DNA of 64,000 bases from Spirosoma terrae. Lineage in GTDB: Bacteria; Bacteroidota; Bacteroidia; Cytophagales; Spirosomataceae. How positions within the stretch are numbered: the stretch's first letter is position 1; each line of letters begins with the position of its first letter. Of this stretch, positions 34,951 to 43,901 are shown one piece after another. A program made the translations under genes and the position numbers. Under the pieces are notes generated by a model. The model worked only from the letters and a program-made list of their open reading frames with translations. It was not told the DNA's origin and searched no databases. The stretch covers positions 310,001 to 374,000 of the forward strand of contig NZ_JAAFZH010000001.1 in assembly GCF_010435915.1 (NCBI RefSeq), read 5' to 3'.

Positions 34951-35774
34951 TGATTCAGGAAACCATTTCTATACTAGGGTGTGGCTGGCTAGGCTTGCCA
35001 CTAGCCGAAAAGCTATTATCTGCCGGTTATCGGGTTAAGGGCAGTGCTACGTCTGCCGAAAAAGTAGCAAATCTTAAAGAAAAGGGCATTGAAGCGTATC
35101 AATTAGAATTGAATCCGGCTATTATCGGTAATAGCTATGACTTACTGCAGGCCGATACGCTTATCATTAATATTCCGCCCCGGGCCTCACGGTTAGGCGA
35201 GGATTTTCACCCCAAACAGATTCGGCATCTGGTAGAGGCAATTCGGCCGTCGCCAGTAAAACATATTATTTTCGTTAGCTCAACATCCATTTATCCGGAG
35301 TTGAATCGGGTGGTCTACGAAGATGATGTCCAGGAGCCAGGGCAGTCGGCAACACCAGCTTTGGTTGAAGCAGAGCAGCTTGTACAAGGGCTAAGCTCTG
35401 AACGATCTATATTAATTTTACGATGCGGAGGACTGCTAGGCTATGATCGCATTCCGGGTAAATACGTTGCTGGCAAAACGATTGATACAGGCGCCATTCC
35501 TGTTAATTACCTGCATCGAGACGACGCCGTTGGTATCCTGCAAAACCTGATAGAAAATAAACTCACTGGTGTTTTTAATGCGATCTCGCCCGAGCATCCT
35601 ACCCGTGAGTCAATCTATCGGAAAAACTGCGCTGATTTTGGTTATACATTACCAACGTTTGTTACGCCGGAAGAACCTAACAGCTATAAAATCATCAGCC
35701 CAGATAAGTTACTGAACGCAACTACGTATCAATTCCGATACGCCGATCCGCTCCAATTTTATTACGTAGTATAG
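34950..35774 (+). CDS. NAD(P)-binding protein, extended SDR (YeeZ-like)
   Basis: The 274-residue protein opens with a Rossmann motif SILGCGWLGLPLAEKLL and has VSSTSIYPE in the position of the catalytic Ser/Thr in extended short-chain dehydrogenases. It resembles the YeeZ/epimerase-like group in which GCGWLG is typical. The YxxxK catalytic pair is not clearly present, so it may not be an active epimerase. Start is joined to the barrel gene (TAATG). It is convergent with the glycosyltransferase gene, 7 bp apart. Confidence 0.85.
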   Translation: MIQETISILGCGWLGLPLAEKLLSAGYRVKGSATSAEKVANLKEKGIEAYQLELNPAIIGNSYDLLQADTLIINIPPRASRLGEDFHPKQIRHLVEAIRPSPVKHIIFVSSTSIYPELNRVVYEDDVQEPGQSATPALVEAEQLVQGLSSERSILILRCGGLLGYDRIPGKYVAGKTIDTGAIPVNYLHRDDAVGILQNLIENKLTGVFNAISPEHPTRESIYRKNCADFGYTLPTFVTPEEPNSYKIISPDKLLNATTYQFRYADPLQFYYVV

Positions 35775-35781
35775 CCCGTTA

Positions 35782-36927
35782 TCAGGAACGAAGCAAATGA
35801 CGGACCCGTGTTCTGAAGAAACCATCAGAAGGCTTCCTTTTAGGCATTGTAGCGCGGTTTAGAGCGGCTAAGAAAAGGAAATAGCCCTGTGCATACCATT
35901 CCCGGAAACGAACGCTAACAGTAGGGTCATGCTGGGGTAGATAAGTCAATAATTGATCAAGATCGAAGCCGTCAGCGGCAACACCTACCCCCGCGCGTTG
36001 TCCGTCTATTGCATTACAAGCCTGCTCAAAATGATTCGGCTGGGGAATCATCAAGGCGGGCTTCCCTAAATAAGCAGCCTCGCAAACTGATTCAAAACCC
36101 GCTGTTGTAACGATTGCTTTGCAGCGAGACATAAAGTTGAGGAAGCGCTTTCCATCAATAGCATGATAGGTTAGCGTAGCATCAATAACATCGTCTGGTA
36201 CGTTAACCCCGGAGTGAAAGGCATCCATCTGAATATCGGGATGTTGCTGATGGGCTTTCAGCAGTTCTACTTTTAAACCGGGCTGCGTAACATAAGCCAA
36301 TAAAAAATTACCATCGATCGGTTTAAGATCCGTGATTTCCTGGCGTAATAATGGGGGCACAACACGTATCCGCTGGCTGGGCTCATCTGGCTGTTTATCG
36401 AACGACAGGGCCAGCAACTCCTGAGCGCCAAAACAGGTTAGTCGCGTATTGATCTTAAACGCCTGGCGGTAAAACCATTGCCTTTTGGGGCGCTGGAAAT
36501 TCGAATGGAAAGCAAAATACTGATGAGCAATGCAAACCATTGGGACAGATGGACGTAGCAAGGCGTAGGTGAGCCCGCCCAGCATTTCGTAGAAATTAAC
36601 GACAACATCCGGGCGCTGCGATTCAATAATAGCGTGCACCTGCTTTAAACTATTCCAGAAAGGACGAGCATAACGTATTGCCTGAACTGTCGTTTTGAAG
36701 GGTTCCAGTTCATTTGTGCCCGCGTTATACACAAGCCCAGGACTAAATATAGGCGTAATAGGAGCGGCAAATTTTTCGCTGAAGAAAGCCGGTACATCCC
36801 TCTCAGACGTAACGCCAACAATAGCGCCAATTACTTCATGCCCAGCCGTACGTAATATCTGCTCTAGTGATAAGGCCTGCGTTAAGTGACCTCGACCTTC
36901 GCCCTGTACTAAAAATAAAACACGCAT
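35782..36927 (-). CDS. Glycosyltransferase, GT-B fold (MurG/MGT-like)
   Basis: The 381-residue protein starts with FLVQGEGRGHLTQALSL, the glycine-rich acceptor-side loop of MurG-like GT-B enzymes, and has TTAGFESVCEAAYLGKPALMIP near residue 275, the nucleotide-sugar binding site of the same group, followed by NHFEQACNA. It probably transfers a sugar from a nucleotide donor to a lipid or envelope acceptor; acceptor unknown. It lies 21 bp after the LpxH-like phosphatase gene on the same strand, so the pair may be an operon for envelope glycolipid. Confidence 0.85.
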   Translation of the reverse strand: MRVLFLVQGEGRGHLTQALSLEQILRTAGHEVIGAIVGVTSERDVPAFFSEKFAAPITPIFSPGLVYNAGTNELEPFKTTVQAIRYARPFWNSLKQVHAIIESQRPDVVVNFYEMLGGLTYALLRPSVPMVCIAHQYFAFHSNFQRPKRQWFYRQAFKINTRLTCFGAQELLALSFDKQPDEPSQRIRVVPPLLRQEITDLKPIDGNFLLAYVTQPGLKVELLKAHQQHPDIQMDAFHSGVNVPDDVIDATLTYHAIDGKRFLNFMSRCKAIVTTAGFESVCEAAYLGKPALMIPQPNHFEQACNAIDGQRAGVGVAADGFDLDQLLTYLPQHDPTVSVRFREWYAQGYFLFLAALNRATMPKRKPSDGFFRTRVRHLLRS

Positions 36928-36948
36928 GTTGCCAATAGTTTCTGGTAC

Positions 36949-37755
36949 TTAGTGTTGAATAGTCTCTGAGTATGGAGCCAGTTGATTCTTCTCTTCTTCG
37001 TCCTCATCCAGATCCGATGTATAGTAGAGTAAGCTCCAATTGCCATCGTGGTCTTCAACCAAAGCGCTGAGTGATTCAACCCAATCGCCTGAGTTCATGT
37101 AGAGGATACCGTCGAAATTGTGAATAGCCGGTTGGTGAATATGGCCGCAGATAACGCCGTCGCAGTTTCGGGCGCGAGCTAATTCAGTCAGTTTTTGTTC
37201 GTAATCGGAGATATAGCTAACGGCCTGTTTGATACGTCCTTTAATACGTTGCGATAACGAATAATAAGGAAGACCACGCCAGGTTCGGTAATGGTTGTAG
37301 AACTTATTAACCCACAAAAGGAACGTATAGCCCAGGTCGCCGAGATAGGCCAGCCATTTCATTTGCGACGTAATAGAGTCAAATACATCGCCGTGTGTTA
37401 TATAAAACTTCTTGCTGCCAGAATTCAGGGTATAGTCTTTTCGGATCGAAAAATTTTTTCCGACTTTTAAGGGCATTACCTGGTCCAGAAAATCGTCGTG
37501 ATTACCCCGGAGGTAAATAACTTTGGTATCGTAATGAACGATTTGCTTTAAAACAGTTTTAAAAAAAGCGGTGTGTTTTTTCTTCCAGGTACCGTACTGT
37601 TTCAATTGCCAGCCATCAATGATGTCACCGTTGAGAATGAGTTTCTGACAGGAATAATTTCGTAAGAATTCCGTAGCCTCCTTCGCTTTAGAACCGGCAG
37701 TGCCGAGGTGAATATCAGAGAGCACAATTGTGCGAAACTGCGTACTTGATTTCAT
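36949..37755 (-). CDS. UDP-2,3-diacylglucosamine diphosphatase-like metallophosphoesterase
   Basis: The 268-residue calcineurin-like phosphoesterase has the metal-binding set: LSDIHLGTAGS near residue 15, LNGDIIDGW near 42, LRGNHDDF near 82, ITHGDVFD near 117 and CGHIHQP near 203. This pattern is of the LpxH group, which hydrolyses UDP-2,3-diacylglucosamine in lipid A synthesis; many Bacteroidota use such proteins in lipid A or related steps. It is divergent from the acetyltransferase gene at 37863 and upstream of a glycosyltransferase gene. Confidence 0.88.
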   Translation of the reverse strand: MKSSTQFRTIVLSDIHLGTAGSKAKEATEFLRNYSCQKLILNGDIIDGWQLKQYGTWKKKHTAFFKTVLKQIVHYDTKVIYLRGNHDDFLDQVMPLKVGKNFSIRKDYTLNSGSKKFYITHGDVFDSITSQMKWLAYLGDLGYTFLLWVNKFYNHYRTWRGLPYYSLSQRIKGRIKQAVSYISDYEQKLTELARARNCDGVICGHIHQPAIHNFDGILYMNSGDWVESLSALVEDHDGNWSLLYYTSDLDEDEEEKNQLAPYSETIQH

Positions 37756-37862
37756 GGACGAATTTACCCCCCAGTTATGAAGTAAGATTTATCCTAATGT
37801 TACCAAATTGACAATGTTAATGCCCTTATAAGGCAATCGTTCATATTGACTTAATACAAATA

Positions 37863-38495
37863 ATGGAAAATCCGGTGCTGATTTTTGGAGCAGGAAACCT
37901 TGGGCTAACTGCTTTAGATTTATTTCAACGTAACAATGTTGTTGTCTATGGTTTTTTAGATGACAACAAGGAGTTGCATGGTAAAGAATTTGGCGACGTT
38001 TCGGTATTAGGCGAGACGGACGACGATGGTTTTTTGAAGCTTATCGGGCAAAAGTGCGAAGCGTTTGTGGCTATTAGTGATAGCCGGGTTCGGAAGCGCC
38101 TGATTAAAATGCTCAATGATCGACGCAAAACGCAGCCCGTCAATGCGATTCATGACACGGCCATTGTGTCGGAGATGGCAACAATTGGTCACGGTAATTT
38201 GGTGGCAGCTCGTTCAGTTATCAACCCATTTGCTGAAGTTGGCCAGCATTGCATTATCCAGTCGGGAGCTGTTATCGAAAGCCAGGCCAAAGTGGGTGAC
38301 TACGTCCAGATCGGAACGGGAAGCGTAATAAACAGCGGAGTAATAGTAGAAGAAGGTGCTTTTATCGGCTCAGGAGCAACGATTGTAGCCGGAGTGACCA
38401 TTGGCAAGAACGCCAGAGTTGGAGCAGGCTCCGTGGTTATTGAAAACGTTGAGGGAGGAAAGACGGTGTTCGGTAATCCCGCCAATAAATTATAA
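37863..38495 (+). CDS. NeuD-family sugar O-acyltransferase
   Basis: The 210-residue protein has an N-terminal Rossmann-like domain (LIFGAGNLGLTALDLF) and a C-terminal left-handed beta-helix made of hexapeptide repeats (GHGNLVAARSVINPF through ARVGAGSVVIENVEGGKTV). This is the organisation of NeuD/PglD sugar acetyltransferases, which acetylate sialic acid or bacillosamine-type sugars. The particular sugar is unknown. It is convergent with GDP-L-fucose synthase and they share a bidirectional terminator. Confidence 0.88.
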   Translation: MENPVLIFGAGNLGLTALDLFQRNNVVVYGFLDDNKELHGKEFGDVSVLGETDDDGFLKLIGQKCEAFVAISDSRVRKRLIKMLNDRRKTQPVNAIHDTAIVSEMATIGHGNLVAARSVINPFAEVGQHCIIQSGAVIESQAKVGDYVQIGTGSVINSGVIVEEGAFIGSGATIVAGVTIGKNARVGAGSVVIENVEGGKTVFGNPANKL

Positions 38496-38540
38496 AGACT
38501 AAAAAGGGGCTTCTCTCAAGAAAGCCCCTTTTTAGTCTTT
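38494..38540. terminator. Bidirectional terminator, 19-bp perfect stem
   Basis: aaagactaaaaaggggctt (38494-38512) and its exact complement (38522-38540) around a 9-base loop. Both strands carry a T-run within the descending arm, so it can serve both convergent genes. It overlaps the last bases of both. Confidence 0.85.
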
Positions 38541-39480
38541 ATTCTACGTATAAAACTTCGTTGGCCAGGAAATCCTGGTAGGTACGTTCTATTCCATCTC
38601 TCAGCTCTGTTGAATGTTTCCATCCCATCGAGTGAAGACGCGATACGTCCATCAGTTTACGCGGTGTTCCGTCGGGTTTTTCGGTATTCCAGCGTAACTC
38701 ACCTTCGTAACCAACGGTTTCTTTAACAAGCTCAGCCAATTCGCGAATAGTTACGTCTTCGCCCGTACCGATATTAACGAACAGCTCATCATTATAATGC
38801 TCCATCAAATGGAAGCAGGCATCAGCGAGGTCATCGGCATGCAAAAACTCACGGCGCGGTGACCCGGTTCCCCACACCTCAACAGTTGGCTGATCATTGA
38901 TTTTTGCTTCGTGAAATTTACGGATCAAGGCAGGTAATACGTGCGAACCCTGTAAATCGTAATTATCATTAGGGCCATACAAATTCGTTGGCATAGCCGA
39001 AATGAAATTGCAGCCATATTGGCTGCGGTAGGCTTCGCAAAGCTTAATTCCGGTGATTTTGGCAATAGCGTATGGCTCATTGGTCGATTCCAGGTAGCCA
39101 CTCAGCAAATACTCCTCTTTGAGAGGTTGAGGAGCTAGTTTTGGATAAATACACGACGAACCAAGGAACAACAATTTCTTTACCCCTGTTTCATAAGCGC
39201 TATGAATGATGTTCGATTCGATGAGCAGGTTGTCGTACAGAAATTCAGCCCGGTACGTATTGTTAGCCATAATGCCGCCTACTTTAGCGGCTGCCAGAAA
39301 AACATAGTCTGGTCTTTCTTCCGCAAAGAAGTTGGCAACGGCAGCCTGATTGCGTAAATCTAATTCAGATGAAGTGCGTGTTAGTATATTTTCGTAACCC
39401 TCGGCATGTAATTTGCGAGTAATAGCTGAGCCGACCATTCCCCGGTGTCCGGCAACATAAATACGGGCCTGTTTTTCCAC
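38539..39480 (-). CDS. fcl: GDP-L-fucose synthase
   Basis: This enzyme epimerises and reduces GDP-4-keto-6-deoxymannose to GDP-L-fucose for polysaccharides. The 313-residue extended SDR begins with GTG and has [10 protein letters not shown] as its NADP-binding loop, [10 protein letters not shown] with the active-site Ser and Cys, and YAIAKITG with the catalytic Tyr and Lys. [15 protein letters not shown] and [15 protein letters not shown] are highly conserved. GDP-mannose dehydratase is not in the window. It is convergent with the NeuD-like gene, so they need not work together, though both point to surface sugars. Confidence 0.95.
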   Translation of the reverse strand: MEKQARIYVAGHRGMVGSAITRKLHAEGYENILTRTSSELDLRNQAAVANFFAEERPDYVFLAAAKVGGIMANNTYRAEFLYDNLLIESNIIHSAYETGVKKLLFLGSSCIYPKLAPQPLKEEYLLSGYLESTNEPYAIAKITGIKLCEAYRSQYGCNFISAMPTNLYGPNDNYDLQGSHVLPALIRKFHEAKINDQPTVEVWGTGSPRREFLHADDLADACFHLMEHYNDELFVNIGTGEDVTIRELAELVKETVGYEGELRWNTEKPDGTPRKLMDVSRLHSMGWKHSTELRDGIERTYQDFLANEVLYVE

Positions 39481-39566
39481 AATGTATAGTTATATAGTAT
39501 CTTAAAATATGCCGAATTTTACGATAAACAAATTGGCAAAATATTAATAGGCACTAAATCGTTGCA

Positions 39567-39585
39567 AACTTAACAAAGTTAAGTT
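39567..39585. promoter_or_regulatory. 8-bp perfect palindrome upstream of the MORN gene
   Basis: aacttaac-aaa-gttaagtt lies 25-43 bp before the start codon at 39610, and an outer pair gcaaac (39564) / gtttgc (39593) brackets it. The place and symmetry suit an operator, but no regulator is known. Confidence 0.4.
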
Positions 39586-39609
39586 ATCAATCGTTTGCTC
39601 TAGTTAGTT

Positions 39610-40617
39610 ATGTTCAGATTATCAATTAAGCGTTTTCTTATTGTTGTCTTGCTGCTAGAATCAGGAACATTGATGGCCCAGACGCAAACTTCGCAGCCTT
39701 CGTCACTAACCACGGCTACAAAGCCGGTCTTAGCTCCGTCTGGGGCGCCTGCCTCTCCTTTTTCATCGGTACCTTCTTCACTGACAACGCTGGGGTTGCC
39801 ATCAATGGAGTCGCTGAAGGAACAGAAAGATGCTTATCTGTCGAACGTAATGCCCGATCTGGGTCTAAAAGTCAAACAGTTAAAGAAACTTAAGTCGGAG
39901 AAGAAAGCCAAGAAAAAGAACGTAAAAAATGAATACGAAGGCGTGGCTATGATTAAAGCATACACGAAGTTCGGAAGCGGTGACAGAACCATCGTTGAAG
40001 AATTTCATGTCTTAAGAGACAATGATGCTGCTAAGCCATTACCATACATTCGCGATGTCTATCGATACTTCCAGCGGAGTGGCCGGGTAACGAGTTCAAT
40101 CATTAAAGATGAGGGAACTGGATTGCTGTTACATGGTCCTTATAAGCGTTACCAGAACGGAGAATTGATGGAAGAGGGTTTCTATTATGCAGGTATGAAG
40201 GATGGACGTTGGGAAAAGTATGACGCTCATTTTATGCTACTAGACAAAACTCGCTGGACAAAAGGGGTTCCTGCCGAATCGAGGCTAACCTTTTACGACT
40301 CGACTCATCGGAAAATTAAGGAAATTATTCCGGTTGAGCACGGTAAAATCAAAGGAACGTATATGGCCTTTCATGAGAATGGTTTGCTGGCCGAAGAAGG
40401 GAAATACGATAATGGCGTAAAAGTTGGCCGTTGGACGGAGTTTTATCCCATAAATCCGAGCGGTCGTCGGATGCGTAAAAAACTGATGCAGCATGCCAGC
40501 GACCAATGGGATACCGATTTTGAACCCTACGTGATTACTGAGTGGGACGAGAAAGGAAAAGTTACCTTTGAACGGGCTAAAGAGAAAGTAATTCAGGAGG
40601 AAGAAACCGAAAACTAA
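39610..40617 (+). CDS. Secreted MORN-type repeat protein
   Basis: The 335-residue protein has a signal peptide (FLIVVLLLESGTLMAQ), a Ser/Pro/Thr-rich stretch, a lysine-rich segment (residues 88-104, LKKLKSEKKAKKKN) and then two or three antiparallel repeats of the toxin-antitoxin YwqK/MORN type: HGPYKRYQNGELMEEGFYY with GMKDGRWEKYD, and KGTYMAFHENGLLAEEGKY with GVKVGRWTEF. This repeat type is frequent in Bacteroidota secreted proteins and its name as an antitoxin is not informative. Function is unknown. Confidence 0.8.
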   Translation: MFRLSIKRFLIVVLLLESGTLMAQTQTSQPSSLTTATKPVLAPSGAPASPFSSVPSSLTTLGLPSMESLKEQKDAYLSNVMPDLGLKVKQLKKLKSEKKAKKKNVKNEYEGVAMIKAYTKFGSGDRTIVEEFHVLRDNDAAKPLPYIRDVYRYFQRSGRVTSSIIKDEGTGLLLHGPYKRYQNGELMEEGFYYAGMKDGRWEKYDAHFMLLDKTRWTKGVPAESRLTFYDSTHRKIKEIIPVEHGKIKGTYMAFHENGLLAEEGKYDNGVKVGRWTEFYPINPSGRRMRKKLMQHASDQWDTDFEPYVITEWDEKGKVTFERAKEKVIQEEETEN

Positions 40618-40623
40618 TCCCAA

Positions 40624-41421
40624 TTACTTGAATACGCCTTTAGGGTCTGGACGTTTCGACAGCAGGTCGTTTAAATACGTTAAATCCAGAACAGAAAAAT
40701 CAAGATTGTTTGCCTGATGGAAGTATTCCCAGGCCTGTTCATAATCTGCTTTCAAGAAATTGACCAGCGATAATTTCTGATAGGCTACGGCACTGGCTGG
40801 GCCAATAGCCAGCGATTTCTGTAGATTTTGTTCTGCCTCTACCAGATCAGCCGAATCGGCTTTTTCCTGATAATATTTGATTTGGACCGTAGCCAGATCG
40901 GTCATCAAAACTGTGTTGGTATCCGATACGGCCAAACCTCTTTTGAGCATACGTATCGCATCGGGCAGATTCTCTTTCTGATAGCAAACAACGCCCAACC
41001 CCCAGTAAGCATCTGAATTTTGATTATTGAGCAACCAGGCCAGGTTGAAGCGATAAGCCGCTGTGTCTAATTGCCCATCCGCTACGTAGTCCCAGCCACG
41101 GGCCGCAAAAAAATCGCTGGCTTCCGTTCTACTGCCAAAATTCCGATCACAATCGTTCAGAAAGTGAATTTCCTGATCAATCTGTTCCGCCGTTTTAGCT
41201 CGTTCGCCAAAAAGAGGTAGGATATTGATGGATACAACTACTTCAGAAACGGTTGCATCCGTTTCTACTTTAGCCGTATTCGACTCTTTAGTTGTTTTAG
41301 TATTACTAGCTGGTAGAACGGAGTTGGGCCGAGCAGACGTCATAAGCTGTTTGGGCTGAGCCATTGCCCAAAAAGGCAACATAGCTAAACTCCACTGTAC
41401 CAGATTCATCCGAACGTTCAT
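40624..41421 (-). CDS. TPR-repeat protein, exported
   Basis: The protein has a likely signal peptide (NLVQWSLAMLPFWAMAQP) and about three to four tetratricopeptide repeats from residue 115: YRFNLAWLLNNQNSDAYWGLGVVCYQKE, then DAIRMLKRGLAVS, then EAEQNLQKSLAIGPASAVAYQKLS. The ATG at 41421 is preferred to the GTG four codons upstream. TPR proteins hold protein partners together; the partner here is unknown. It is convergent with the MORN gene, with 6 bp between stop codons, so the pair share no promoter. Confidence 0.78.
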   Translation of the reverse strand: MNVRMNLVQWSLAMLPFWAMAQPKQLMTSARPNSVLPASNTKTTKESNTAKVETDATVSEVVVSINILPLFGERAKTAEQIDQEIHFLNDCDRNFGSRTEASDFFAARGWDYVADGQLDTAAYRFNLAWLLNNQNSDAYWGLGVVCYQKENLPDAIRMLKRGLAVSDTNTVLMTDLATVQIKYYQEKADSADLVEAEQNLQKSLAIGPASAVAYQKLSLVNFLKADYEQAWEYFHQANNLDFSVLDLTYLNDLLSKRPDPKGVFK

Positions 41422-41490
41422 ACTGACTAACACACTGCTCGTATTACGGTAAAACGAAAGGGGAATCCAAGTTAGTACATTCTAACAATA

Positions 41491-42906
41491 CTATCGACGG
41501 CCTCCCCGTGGGCCTGAACGTTTCGAGCGACCAACTGCTACGTCTGATTTACGAGCGCCCGAAGCGGAATGTGGCTTTCCAGGTCTGGAAGGTGCCTTTT
41601 TTGATGCACCCGGTTTTGATTTTGTTGTTGTACGTCCTTTCCCCGATGGCGTATTTTTTTCTTTTTTTTCGTGAAAGGCACCCAAAAAGGTTGGATCTTC
41701 TTTCCGTCTTTGCTCATCTATGGCCCGTAGCATCTCCTGCTTCTCGTCAAATGGCGTTTCGGTGACCTCTACGTCGGCAGGCAATGGCTCGCGAGGAATT
41801 TGCATACGAATAATTTTTTCAATCTTCTGTATGTGATATTCCTCCGACATGGTTACAAACGTAATAGCCTCACCAGTACGGTTAGCGCGACCCGTTCGAC
41901 CAATGCGGTGCACGTAATCTTCATAGATAAGTGGTACGTCGAAGTTAATAACGTGACTCACGTCGGCTACGTCGATTCCTCGGGCTGCTACGTCTGTGGC
42001 AACCAACACTTTAATGTTACCCTCCTTGAAAGCATCCATAGCGTTGATTCGGGTATTTTGTCCCTTATTTGCATGAATGACCCGGATATCATCTGGTGTA
42101 ATCACCTTTCGTGCCAGAAACTTATAAATATTTTCAGCGGTCGTTTTGGTACGGGCAAAGATGATAACCCGCTGAAACGCTTCGTTTTTTATCAGAAACT
42201 CCAGCATATTAATCTTCGTGCGGAAGTTGGGCGCTTCATAAATAACCTGACTAACCATCTCCGCCGTTGATGCCTGGGGCGTCACCTCAATCTTGATGGG
42301 GGCTTCCAGAAATTCGCCCGACAACCGTTCAACTCGCCCGCCAAACGTAGCAGAGAACAACAGGTTTTGCCGTTTTGAGGGAATAACCTCCAGAATGGAT
42401 CGAATTTGGGGCATGAAGCCCATATCCATCATTTTATCGGCTTCGTCGAGTACCATCGTCCGAATATCTTTCGTAGCGATTTCGCCCAGCCGATACAGAT
42501 CCATAAAACGACCCGGAGTCGCTACAATGAGATCAATTCCCTTTTTTAAGGTTTCAATCTGTGTTTTAGGACCAAGACCGCCATATAAGGCTACATGACG
42601 TATATCAGTGTATTTGCCCAACTGACTGACGGCTTCGTTGATCTGCATCACCAGCTCGCGAGTAGGGGCCAAGATTAGAGCACGAGGATTAGATCCCTGA
42701 GCATATTTAATCTTCATCAGCAAGGGTAACAGATAAGCCGCTGTTTTGCCGGTGCCGGTCTGGGCAATACCCAGCACATCGTGGTTCCCCAGGCTAAGAG
42801 GAATCGTTTTTTGCTGAATCAGGGTGGGTTCGGTATAACCAAGATCGGCGACAGCATTTAACAACTGACGATTCAGATCGAATTGCTCAAAAGAAGTAAT
42901 CTCCAT
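41491..42906 (-). CDS. DEAD-box RNA helicase (RhlE-like)
   Basis: The 471-residue protein has all helicase motifs: Q motif (residues 5-31), AQTGTGKT at 48-55, PTRELV, TPGR, DEAD in the VLDEADKMMDMGF segment, SAT, and HRIGRTGRA. About 90 basic residues follow (GKGRTTTKSKPGASKKAP and similar), a typical RNA-binding tail in the RhlE group. It remodels RNA or ribosomal precursors. Its own minus-strand transcript has no visible terminator before the TPR gene, 69 bp downstream. Confidence 0.92.
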   Translation of the reverse strand: MEITSFEQFDLNRQLLNAVADLGYTEPTLIQQKTIPLSLGNHDVLGIAQTGTGKTAAYLLPLLMKIKYAQGSNPRALILAPTRELVMQINEAVSQLGKYTDIRHVALYGGLGPKTQIETLKKGIDLIVATPGRFMDLYRLGEIATKDIRTMVLDEADKMMDMGFMPQIRSILEVIPSKRQNLLFSATFGGRVERLSGEFLEAPIKIEVTPQASTAEMVSQVIYEAPNFRTKINMLEFLIKNEAFQRVIIFARTKTTAENIYKFLARKVITPDDIRVIHANKGQNTRINAMDAFKEGNIKVLVATDVAARGIDVADVSHVINFDVPLIYEDYVHRIGRTGRANRTGEAITFVTMSEEYHIQKIEKIIRMQIPREPLPADVEVTETPFDEKQEMLRAIDEQRRKEDPTFLGAFHEKKEKNTPSGKGRTTTKSKPGASKKAPSRPGKPHSASGARKSDVAVGRSKRSGPRGGRR

Positions 42907-42943
42907 ATAAAAAAACGTAATTAGCCGAGCACAGCGACTTACG

Positions 42944-43825
42944 TCAAAACTGTTTTAATACTCGTTCTACTCCGCTAACGTATCCGGAGCCAAACAGATT
43001 CACATGCACAAGTAATGGATAAAGATTATAAATAGCCACGCGGTCGTCAAACCCATCTTCCAGCGGAAATGCTTCGTTGTAGGCGCTGTAGAATCGTTGA
43101 TCAAAACCACCGAATAGTTTGGTGAAAGCCAGGTCCGATTCACGGAAGCCGTAGTAAACGGCAGGGTCGATTAACGCCGGTTGCCCCGTTTCGGTAACCA
43201 TTACGTTGCCAGACCACAAATCGCCATGAAGAAGAGCGGGGCGTTCGTGCGGAAAAATTTGGGGCAGGCGATCATACAAACGGAACAGTGCGTCATAAGC
43301 CTGTTTAGCTAGCAGGCCTTTGTAGAGAGCCATACCGGCTTGAGGAAGTAAGCGCTGTTCGAAGAAGAAACTTATGCCGCTAGCAGTAAGTGTGTTCGAT
43401 TGAGGAAGGGAGCCAATGTAATTGTTAAACTGTAACCCAAACTTCGGTTGGGTGTGTGAATGCAGTACGGCTAGTGCCTGACCCAGTGTTTCCCAGTAAT
43501 TTTTGGCCGGATTTCCCGGATCGATATATTCAAGAATCAAATACGATTTATCGAGCTCTTTTCCGTAGCCAACAACCTGAGGAATATAAAGGGCTTCGGT
43601 TTGGCGAAGAATATCGAGGCCACAGGCTTCTGTTTCGAACATATCCTGACGGTCGGCATGATTCCATTTAATGAAAAATACACCTTCTGAGGAAAATACC
43701 TGCGCCGATGTGTTAATATCGCCCCCGGACAGAAACTGCGTTTCGATAACCTCTACTGGCTTCCCCAGTGCTGAAAATAGAATGCTCTCAAAAAAAGAAA
43801 GTTGTTCGTCTCCCCAAAAATTCAT
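42944..43825 (-). CDS. Fructosamine kinase family protein
   Basis: The 293-residue protein has LLHGDLWSGNVM near residue 205 and ALIDPAVYYGFRESDLAF after it, the catalytic loop and metal-binding segment of the fructosamine-3-kinase family within the protein-kinase-like fold. These enzymes phosphorylate sugar-amine adducts so that they come off proteins, though the bacterial substrates are not known precisely. It lies 37 bp from the divergent anmK frame and 37 bp upstream of the helicase gene in the same direction. Confidence 0.9.
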   Translation of the reverse strand: MNFWGDEQLSFFESILFSALGKPVEVIETQFLSGGDINTSAQVFSSEGVFFIKWNHADRQDMFETEACGLDILRQTEALYIPQVVGYGKELDKSYLILEYIDPGNPAKNYWETLGQALAVLHSHTQPKFGLQFNNYIGSLPQSNTLTASGISFFFEQRLLPQAGMALYKGLLAKQAYDALFRLYDRLPQIFPHERPALLHGDLWSGNVMVTETGQPALIDPAVYYGFRESDLAFTKLFGGFDQRFYSAYNEAFPLEDGFDDRVAIYNLYPLLVHVNLFGSGYVSGVERVLKQF

Positions 43826-43901
43826 GCGTTATTCGCGTAATGATAGTGTATAACCTGATGCCGTGGGGTTAGGTTATCAACCACCGAATCGATTGCATCT
43901 T

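Noticed and set aside
39610-41421. MORN/YwqK-type protein with TPR neighbour as a toxin-antitoxin pair
   Set aside because: The YwqK 'antitoxin' name is a family label; both proteins have signal peptides and the genes are convergent, which does not suit a toxin-antitoxin operon.
41800-42270. 156-codon open frame antisense to the DEAD helicase gene
   Set aside because: No family features; the helicase motifs on the other strand explain the sequence.
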